Positions 1 to 4,492 of a DNA stretch of 6,615 bases are shown piece by piece. Position 1 is the stretch's first letter. Each line of letters opens with the position of its first letter. The stretch is taken from assembly GCA_031270425.1 (NCBI GenBank), contig JAISXQ010000007.1:1-6615 (forward strand). Reading direction: 5' to 3'. Both the position numbers and the translations under genes were made by a program. Origin of the DNA: Prevotellaceae bacterium. GTDB lineage: Bacteria > Bacteroidota > Bacteroidia > Bacteroidales > Paludibacteraceae. The notes below the pieces were generated by a model. That model worked only from the letters and a program-made list of their open reading frames with translations. It searched no databases and was not told the origin of the DNA.

Positions 1-1
1 T

Positions 2-370
2 GCCTCGCTCGAAACTACGACCGCCAACCTGGCTCAGGGAAGTTACCGGTTGAAGCAGGTAATGAATACCGATATTCCCAGAATTCTCGGTAATGTGGAC
101 GTGTTTGCGTCCGACTTTAAACAACTATCGGGAAATTTGAAAAAAATTGATTTTTCCGCTACGGTCGATTCCATAAATTACACCATAGCGAATTTGAATC
201 TGCTGACCGGAAAACTAAACGGAAGCGAAGGCTCGCTCGGCTTGCTTCTGAATGATAAAGATTTGTATATCAATCTGTCAAAGACAGCGTCAAGCGCTAA
301 CGAGTTGCTGATTGATTTACAAAAAAGCCCCAAAAAGTACGTGCATTTTTCGTTGTTCGGACGTAAATAA
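2..370 (+). CDS. MCE/MlaD family protein, C-terminal fragment
   Basis: This is the 3' end of a gene whose start lies outside the window; the reading frame is open from base 2 and ends at TAA 368-370, leaving 122 residues. MCE proteins are the periplasmic, usually N-terminally anchored, substrate-binding parts of Mla-type ABC systems that move phospholipids or other hydrophobic molecules between the membranes. The fragment lacks the N-terminal anchor and MCE beta domain. It shows the helical C-terminal part: a leucine- and asparagine-rich amphipathic stretch, then the motif GSLGLLLNDKDLY (about residues 77-89), then a conserved-looking end, SPKKYVHFSLFGRK (about 109-122). Both motifs are typical, from memory, of Bacteroidota MCE proteins of about 300 residues, so roughly 60% of the gene should lie upstream. 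A TTG at base 50 is not a credible start because the frame continues in coherent sequence before it. Family assignment is fairly sure; substrate is unknown. Confidence 0.8.
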   Translation, partial: ASLETTTANLAQGSYRLKQVMNTDIPRILGNVDVFASDFKQLSGNLKKIDFSATVDSINYTIANLNLLTGKLNGSEGSLGLLLNDKDLYINLSKTASSANELLIDLQKSPKKYVHFSLFGRK

Positions 371-446
371 AGAACTGTCCTTATTTTTAATGATTCTAAA
401 TAACGAAAAAGGTAAAAAAAAATAATAACTTATATTTTTTCACCTC

Positions 447-506
447 TGAAACATCTTGTTAACAAGTATTTCAACGATGTTTCATTTTTTCTTTTTCTTT
501 TTCTTC
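447..506 (+). terminator. Inverted repeat plus pyrimidine tract after the MCE gene
   Basis: TGAAACATC at 447-455 pairs perfectly with GATGTTTCA at 476-484, and the right arm runs straight into T6, then CTTTTT CTTTTT CTTC (485-506). The 20-base interior contains CUUG-UUAA-CAAG, which could fold as a small nested hairpin. A stem followed by a T-rich run on the plus strand fits an intrinsic terminator for the MCE transcript, about 77 bases after its stop codon. The stem is only 9 bp and mostly A/T, so termination may be weak. The alternative is a protein-binding element of the origin region. Confidence 0.4.
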
Positions 507-641
507 AAAATTGTTAAATGCTTTATTATTAAATGATAATGTGTTTTGGTTTTTTTTATTTGATTGAAAAACAATTTGTTGGGTTAAATCGCTGATATAA
601 AAACATATATGTCTAAATAAAAAAAAGCCTTTAAATAATAA

Positions 642-673
642 TTTGCTTTTGTCCGAATAGTTTTACAACTTTG
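642..673 (+). promoter_or_regulatory. Candidate dnaA promoter
   Basis: TTTG at 642-645 and CAACTTTG at 666-673 are separated by 20 bases. This fits the Bacteroidota -33/-7 pattern (TTTG, 19-20 nt, TAnnTTTG) with one mismatch, C for T at the first base of the -7 box. Transcription would start near 680, giving a leader of about 100 nt before the dnaA ATG at 777. The match is by eye in an AT-rich region, where chance matches are more likely. Confidence 0.4.
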
Positions 674-776
674 TACTCCTTAAAAGATATTCTTCGGAAA
701 ATAAACGGGGATGTCTTTTTTTATCAAGCAGACAAATGTTTTTTTTAGACGAGAGTCTTTATTTTGTGAAATAGTT

Positions 777-2168
777 ATGAGTCAAAATTGTCAGCAGTTG
801 TGGGATCGTTGTTTAAGGGTAATTAAAGACAATATCAGCGAAACATCGTATAATACGTGGTTTGCTCCTATCACCCCTTTACAGTATGAAAACAATGTAT
901 TTGTTTTACAAGTCCCAAGTCAGTTTTTTGTAGAGTATATCGAAGAAAAGTACATTGATTTATTGCGGATGACCTTGTACCGCGAAGTTAAGGTCGGAAC
1001 CCGGCTGGAATACCGCGTGCTTATTGATAAGTTGAATGGAAAGGGCACGCAGATACCGAGCGCCGTGGAGCTTCCAAAGCCCAAACCGAAGGTTCAGCCG
1101 GCTTCTTACGCAAGTCCGTATGTGAAACCTCAGTTGCAGGAACTCGATCCCCAGTTGAATCCAGCCTACAATTTCAATAACCTGATAGAAGGAATCAGTA
1201 ATAAATTAGCCCGTACAGCCGGAATCAGCATTGGCAACGATCCCGGAAAAACAATTTTCAATCCCCTGTTCGTTTACGGCGAGTCGGGAGTGGGAAAAAC
1301 CCACTTGGCAAACGCAATTGGCGTAATGACAAAACAGTTGCATCCCGAAAAACGCGTGCTGTATGTTTCGGCAAACACGTTTCAAATCCAATATACCGAC
1401 GCCGTTCGCAACAATACGGTTAACGACTTCCTGAATTTTTACCAGACGATTGATGTACTGATATTGGATGATATTCAAGAATTTTCGGGGAAAACCGGAA
1501 CGCAAAACACTTTTTTCCACATATTTAATCATTTACATCAAACAGGTAAACAACTGGTACTGACTTCCGACCGTTCGCCCATTGTGATGCAGAGCATGGA
1601 ACAGCGTTTGCTTACCCGTTTTAAGTGGGGGCTGTCCGCCGAAATAGAAAAACCCGATTTCGGATTGCGTAAAAGCATTTTAAAGCATAAAATCTATCGC
1701 GACGGACTGGAATTTCCCGAAAATATTGTTGATTTCATTTCCGAAAATGTAACCGAAAATGTTCGCGATTTGGAAGGCGTGCTGGTGTCGATATTGGCGC
1801 ATTCCACCCTTACGGATGCTCCTATTGATATTACATTGGCTGAAAAAACGATCAGCCGGATTGTGAACATAGCTCCCAAAGTTACGAGCGTGGAGAAGAT
1901 ACGTGATGTCGTGTGCGATTATTTTTCGCTGTCGGTTGAAGCCATTTCGACCAGAAGCCGTAAGCGCGAAGTGGTGCAAGCCCGCCAGATTGCCATGTAT
2001 CTGTCGAAGCAGATGACTAAAAATTCCTTGTCGTCCATTGGTTCCGTAATCGGGCAGCGCGACCACGCCACCGTATTACACGCATGTAAAATCGTATCCG
2101 ATTTAATGGAAATTGACAAAAAATTCCGTTCGAGCGTTCAGGAAATAGAGTGCAAGTTGAAAGATTGA
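777..2168 (+). CDS. dnaA: Chromosomal replication initiator protein DnaA
   Basis: DnaA binds origin boxes, oligomerises with ATP, opens the duplex and loads the replicative helicase. The product has 463 residues, a normal family length. Domain I (about 1-85) has the expected LWDRCL and YNTWFAPI motifs, followed by a proline-rich linker (about 88-128). The AAA+ domain III carries Walker A GESGVGKTH (168-176), Walker B LILDDIQ (228-234), sensor 1 TSDRSP (263-268), a box VII-type arginine segment EQRLLTRFKWGL (275-286) and sensor 2 RDLEGVL (330-336). Domain IV ends with the DNA-binding signature GQRDHATVLHACKI (426-439). An in-frame ATG at 711 would add 22 residues (MSFFIKQTNVFF...), but these do not resemble DnaA, while ATG 777 gives MSQNCQQLWDRCL, which aligns with the usual N-terminus. 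No Shine-Dalgarno is visible, as expected in Bacteroidota. The gene stands alone, with its own terminator downstream. Confidence 0.98.
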   Translation: MSQNCQQLWDRCLRVIKDNISETSYNTWFAPITPLQYENNVFVLQVPSQFFVEYIEEKYIDLLRMTLYREVKVGTRLEYRVLIDKLNGKGTQIPSAVELPKPKPKVQPASYASPYVKPQLQELDPQLNPAYNFNNLIEGISNKLARTAGISIGNDPGKTIFNPLFVYGESGVGKTHLANAIGVMTKQLHPEKRVLYVSANTFQIQYTDAVRNNTVNDFLNFYQTIDVLILDDIQEFSGKTGTQNTFFHIFNHLHQTGKQLVLTSDRSPIVMQSMEQRLLTRFKWGLSAEIEKPDFGLRKSILKHKIYRDGLEFPENIVDFISENVTENVRDLEGVLVSILAHSTLTDAPIDITLAEKTISRIVNIAPKVTSVEKIRDVVCDYFSLSVEAISTRSRKREVVQARQIAMYLSKQMTKNSLSSIGSVIGQRDHATVLHACKIVSDLMEIDKKFRSSVQEIECKLKD

Positions 2169-2194
2169 AACGTAACAGAAGACTTTTGTAAGGG

Positions 2195-2222
2195 ATTGCC
2201 GGTTCGAGCCGGCAATTTCTTT
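2195..2222 (+). terminator. Intrinsic terminator of dnaA
   Basis: ATTGCCGG (2195-2202) and CCGGCAAT (2209-2216) form a perfect 8-bp stem with a 6-base loop TTCGAG, followed by TTTCTTT. It begins 26 bases after the dnaA stop codon. This is the strongest terminator in the window and indicates that the next gene needs its own promoter. Confidence 0.85.
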
Positions 2223-2231
2223 ATGGCAATA

Positions 2232-2262
2232 TTTCTCAAATGAAAAAAAAACAGTATTTTTA
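2232..2262 (+). promoter_or_regulatory. Candidate promoter of the pRiA4b-like gene
   Basis: TTTC at 2232-2235 and TATTTTTA at 2255-2262 are 19 bases apart. Each has one mismatch to the Bacteroidota pattern TTTG / TAnnTTTG. The ten bases CAGTATTTTT (2252-2261) recur exactly at 4363-4372, before gcvP. The position just after the dnaA terminator and about 30 bases before the next start codon supports a promoter, but the match is weak. Confidence 0.3.
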
Positions 2263-2292
2263 CAGCACACAAACAATTAAAAAAAATAAGCG

Positions 2293-2850
2293 ATGGTATA
2301 TAAGTTTACAGTGCTTTCAGATGAATCCGATGATTTTATCCGTATCATAACTATTGATTCCGAGGCAAAATTTATTGATTTGCATAACGCTATTCTCGAT
2401 TCGGCAGGATATGCAAAAGATCAGATAACATCTTTCTTTCTCTGTTCCGATACTTGGAAGAAAGAGCAGGAAGTAACGCTTATGGAAATGGAGTCGAGTT
2501 CGGAGTACGACAATTTGACTATGGACGAAACAGCTCTTGACGAACTGCTGACGGACGAGAAACAAAAACTCCTGTATATTTTTGATATGTTGACGGAAAG
2601 AGCTTTCTACATAGAGCTTTCGGAAATCGTCCCCCGCAAAGAACAGTCCGAAGCGGAATGTATTCTTTCAAAAGGGAAAGCGCCTCAGCAGGTATTGTCG
2701 GAGCAGGATTTGATCGGTACGCAGAAAATAAACCTGGACGAAAACTTCTACGGCGACGAAGAGTACGACCTGGACGAACTCGATGAAGAAGGCTTCGGCG
2801 ATATGAATTTCGACGATAACGCGCTGTTCTCCGAGGATCCGGCGTATTAG
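2293..2850 (+). CDS. pRiA4b ORF-3 family (IS1096 passenger TnpR-like) protein
   Basis: The product has 185 residues and no signal peptide or membrane segment, so it is probably cytoplasmic. The N-terminal part has the layout I associate with the pRiA4b ORF-3 family: a strand around FIRIITID (15-22), then FIDLHNAILDSAGY (27-40), SFFLCSDTW (47-55), a short DETALDELL segment (78-86) and LLYIFDMLTERAFYIEL (93-109). The last segment corresponds to the Y-DFGD-W-H region of the family, but the aromatic/histidine core is poorly kept. The tail (about 148-183) is extremely acidic: I count 16 Asp/Glu in 36 residues. The family name comes from plasmid and insertion-sequence passengers, but nothing here suggests a mobile element: no inverted ends and no transposase. 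The ATG follows an A-rich leader without Shine-Dalgarno. The biochemical role is unknown; the acidic tail suggests contact with a basic partner or nucleic-acid mimicry, which is speculation. Confidence 0.75.
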   Translation: MVYKFTVLSDESDDFIRIITIDSEAKFIDLHNAILDSAGYAKDQITSFFLCSDTWKKEQEVTLMEMESSSEYDNLTMDETALDELLTDEKQKLLYIFDMLTERAFYIELSEIVPRKEQSEAECILSKGKAPQQVLSEQDLIGTQKINLDENFYGDEEYDLDELDEEGFGDMNFDDNALFSEDPAY

Positions 2851-2866
2851 CTGCCGGTTAGAATGC

Positions 2867-2970
2867 AGACAGAACACAGATGACGCGGATTGAGCGGATT
2901 TTTATAAGTATTTGGTGAATAATTGATTAAATTAAATCCGTCCAAATCCGCGTAATCTGTATTTCTGTCT
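2867..2970. repeat. Long imperfect inverted repeat between convergent genes
   Basis: The left arm (2867-2901) and right arm (2934-2970) are near-perfect reverse complements over about 35 bases, with a few mismatches and single-base bulges. ACGCGGATT (2883-2891) pairs with AATCCGCGT (2945-2953), CGGATTT (2895-2901) with AAATCCG (2934-2940), and AGACAGAA (2867-2874) with TTCTGTCT (2963-2970). The 32-base loop is AT-rich. The element nearly fills the 137-base gap between two converging genes. As RNA it would form a long hairpin in either direction and could act as a bidirectional terminator or transcript stabiliser. On the plus strand it is followed by T-rich sequence; no good T-run follows on the minus strand. 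From memory, CAGAT-ACGCGGATT-type sequences recur between genes in environmental Bacteroidota. Confidence 0.7.
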
Positions 2971-2987
2971 TTCTGTTTTCTATCCTC

Positions 2988-4184
2988 TTAATATCTTGCC
3001 AGGAACAAACCTATATCGTTCGATTCTATTCCGTAATGCTTTCCTATCAGCCGGTTGACTAATACGCCGCTGTATATGTAAGCTCCGTTTCTGAATCCGT
3101 AACTTTCCGTAATGGCTGCCGCTACGCTTCCCGAACGTCCTATTTTCAAAAGTATGGGCGCAAATATATTGCTCAGAACCATAGATGATGTACGCGCCAC
3201 CCGTGCCGAAATATTGGGAACGCAATAATGGATAACGCCGTGTTTTTCAAAAACAGGGTCTTGCAGCGTGCGGCATTCCGACGTTTCGAAACAGCCGCCC
3301 TGGTCAACGCCCATATCTATAATTACAGAGCCGTTTTTCATCGTTTTTACCAGCTCTTCGGAAATCATAAAACGCTCCGAATCGTTTATATATCGTAAGT
3401 TGCCGATTACGGCGTCGGCGGAGGCAAGCGCTTTTATAAGCACGGAGGGATGAATTACGGATGTGAATACGTGTTTTCCCAGTGCAGTTTGTATCCGGCG
3501 AAGCTTGTTCACATCGTGGTCGAATATTTTTACCTGCGCTCCCAGCGCCATAGCTGTTTGCGCGGCTATCGCGCCACTGATACCGGCTCCTAAAATAAGT
3601 ACTTCGGTAGGAGAAATACCGGCAACGCCGCCCAGAAGCAAGCCTTTTCCGCCATGCCCGATACTCATCAGTTCGGCTGCGATGTTCAGCGCGGTGTTTC
3701 CTTCTATTTCGGCAATGGAACTGACTACGGGAAAGGCTTTTTGTTCGTCTTTAATAAGTTCGTAGGCAATCGCCGTCATTTTTTTCTGCATCATAAGTTT
3801 GATGCAGTCAGCCGACAGCGTACTCAGTTGCAACATGGACAGGATGGTAGAATTGTCGTTCATTAATGATAATTCCTTTAAGGTCGGAGGGGCTATTTTC
3901 AACACTAAGTCTGTTGCAAAAACTTCGTTTGGGTTATCCACCAGAAAAGCTCCGGCTTCGCTGTACTGCATATCGGAATACGACATTGGATGTGCCGCTC
4001 CCCGTTGGATATAAACGCTGTGTCCTTCTTCCGTTACAAGAGCTACGCCTTCGGGAGTCAGTCCCAAACGGGTTTCTTTTGCCGCATCTTCCTTAGGTAT
4101 CCCGATGGATAAGCGGGGATGTTTTTGTATTTCGCGCAAAAGGCATTCTTCGGGAAATAAATTTTGTCCGGTATTCGATTTCAT
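2988..4184 (-). CDS. Alanine dehydrogenase / transhydrogenase alpha-like protein
   Basis: The product has 398 residues. Family members oxidise L-alanine to pyruvate and ammonia with NAD+, or form the NAD-binding subunit of transhydrogenase. It has the two-domain layout: N-terminal motif KETRLGLTP (36-44) with R39 in the place of the pyruvate-binding Arg, DLVLKIAPP (92-100) with K96 matching the substrate Lys, and a Rossmann fold with VLILGAGISG (195-204). Asp222 (IFDHD) ends the second strand, which favours NAD over NADP. The catalytic-Asp motif VDQGGCFETS (293-302) and HYCVPNISARVARTSS (319-334) follow. The usual catalytic His (LHLA in the best-known enzymes) is replaced by Gln119 in SMLQLST. 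From memory, Bacteroidota homologues form a distinct branch with this feature, so substrate is not certain. The protein carries about 25 residues before the usual start. ATG 4184 lies about 20 bases after a canonical promoter. It runs divergently from gcvP. Confidence 0.85.
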   Translation of the reverse strand: MKSNTGQNLFPEECLLREIQKHPRLSIGIPKEDAAKETRLGLTPEGVALVTEEGHSVYIQRGAAHPMSYSDMQYSEAGAFLVDNPNEVFATDLVLKIAPPTLKELSLMNDNSTILSMLQLSTLSADCIKLMMQKKMTAIAYELIKDEQKAFPVVSSIAEIEGNTALNIAAELMSIGHGGKGLLLGGVAGISPTEVLILGAGISGAIAAQTAMALGAQVKIFDHDVNKLRRIQTALGKHVFTSVIHPSVLIKALASADAVIGNLRYINDSERFMISEELVKTMKNGSVIIDMGVDQGGCFETSECRTLQDPVFEKHGVIHYCVPNISARVARTSSMVLSNIFAPILLKIGRSGSVAAAITESYGFRNGAYIYSGVLVNRLIGKHYGIESNDIGLFLARY

Positions 4185-4208
4185 GGCAGTTTGTATTTGT
4201 ATGGACTA

Positions 4209-4240
4209 CAAATCTAAGGACAATTATTGAAATAAGCAAT
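4209..4240 (-). promoter_or_regulatory. Promoter of the alanine dehydrogenase-like gene
   Basis: Read on the minus strand, ATTG (4240-4237), a 20-base spacer and TAGATTTG (4216-4209) match the Bacteroidota pattern: a perfect -7 box TAnnTTTG and three of four -33 bases. The ATG at 4184 lies 24 bases downstream, so the leader would be short, about 20 nt. This is the best promoter match in the window and supports the chosen start. Confidence 0.5.
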
Positions 4241-4242
4241 AA

Positions 4243-4259
4243 AAATAAAGGCTTTATTT
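4243..4259. promoter_or_regulatory. 17-bp dyad in the divergent intergenic region
   Basis: AAATAAAG, a central G and CTTTATTT form a perfect dyad with 8-base arms. The one-base centre is too tight for a hairpin, so if functional it would be a protein-binding site. It lies directly upstream of the -33 box of the minus-strand dehydrogenase promoter and about 110 bases before the gcvP -7 box, a possible activator or operator position. Its A/T-rich composition makes a chance dyad plausible. Confidence 0.25.
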
Positions 4260-4266
4260 AAAAAAA

Positions 4267-4374
4267 ATGGAAATGAAAAGTAGCAGGGACTGGCAAGAGC
4301 ATACTTTTTACATTACCGGCAAAAATGATTTCCTGTTCCGGTTTTTTTCTATCGAGAAAAAGCAGTATTTTTGA
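4267..4374 (+). CDS. Possible 35-residue small protein, weak
   Basis: An ATG after seven A residues opens a 36-codon frame ending at TGA 4372-4374. It would encode MEMKSSRDWQEHTF...FRFFSIEKKQYF, a charged and aromatic peptide without signal sequence or membrane span. The A-rich leader suits a Bacteroidota start codon. Against it: there is no promoter match directly upstream, I recognise no family, and the last codons coincide with the candidate gcvP -7 box. It may equally be a chance open frame in the divergent promoter region. Confidence 0.15.
   Translation: MEMKSSRDWQEHTFYITGKNDFLFRFFSIEKKQYF
4342..4373 (+). promoter_or_regulatory. Candidate gcvP promoter
   Basis: TATTTTTG at 4366-4373 is an exact match to the -7 form TAnnTTTG. 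Twenty bases upstream lies TTTT (4342-4345), three of four bases of the -33 box. Transcription would start near 4380, giving a leader of about 110 nt that contains the palindrome TAGCGCTA (4390-4397) and the whole 8-nt repeat array. I see no glycine riboswitch-like structure in this leader. Confidence 0.35.
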
Positions 4375-4400
4375 AGCTCGAAAAAAAAATAGCGCTAAAA

Positions 4401-4492
4401 AACGAGTTGGCGCGTAAACGAATTAACGAATAAACGAATCTAAGTAACGAATCAACCAATCAACTAAGTAACCAATCAACGAATTAACAAAC
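4401..4492 (+). repeat. 8-nt tandem repeat array abutting the gcvP start
   Basis: Units with consensus AACGAATC follow each other head to tail: AACGAATT (4417), AACGAATA (4425), AACGAATC (4433), a 5-base break TAAGT, AACGAATC (4446), AACCAATC (4454), AACTAAGT (4462), AACCAATC (4470), AACGAATT (4478), then partial AACAAAC (4486-4492) touching the ATG. AACGAGTT at 4401 is a further unit in the same phase, 16 bases upstream. The A-rich, nearly unpaired sequence would keep the ribosome entry region unstructured, which suits initiation without Shine-Dalgarno. Copy-number slippage could change leader length. Confidence 0.7.

Larger units (their letters stand above)
371..776. other. AT-rich spacer upstream of dnaA, possible oriC part
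   Basis: About 400 bases without a convincing gene separate the MCE gene from dnaA. The sequence is extremely A/T-rich, with long A and T runs. It contains a 9-bp inverted repeat (447-455 with 476-484) around the perfect palindrome CTTGTTAACAAG (455-466), a pyrimidine tract of CTTTTT units (485-506), a 10-bp palindrome ACATATATGT (603-612) and a candidate dnaA promoter (642-673). AT-rich unwinding regions and dnaA adjacency are common for bacterial origins. However, I find no cluster of TTWTNCACA DnaA boxes: the best match in the spacer is TGTGAAATA at 765-773, read on the minus strand as TATTTCACA (8 of 9). The palindrome TTGTTAACA matches only 7 of 9. An origin role is therefore inference from position and composition only. 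Confidence 0.3.

Noticed and set aside
711..776. Upstream in-frame ATG at 711 extending DnaA by 22 residues
   Set aside because: The extra residues do not resemble DnaA, and ATG 777 gives the standard N-terminus at family length.
2293..2850. Insertion-sequence remnant suggested by the IS1096 passenger family name
   Set aside because: No transposase, terminal inverted repeats or target duplications are visible around the gene.
3934..3942. TTATCCACC, 8 of 9 match to a DnaA box
   Set aside because: It lies within the dehydrogenase coding sequence, is isolated, and has a mismatch at the last base.
4315..4348. ACCGG...CCGGT stem followed by seven T residues
   Set aside because: The stem is only 5 bp with an 18-base loop and there is no convincing gene to terminate; the T-run more likely belongs to the gcvP promoter region.
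4375..4492. Glycine riboswitch before gcvP
   Set aside because: The leader is A-rich, dominated by unpaired octamer repeats, and lacks the paired helices expected of a glycine aptamer.
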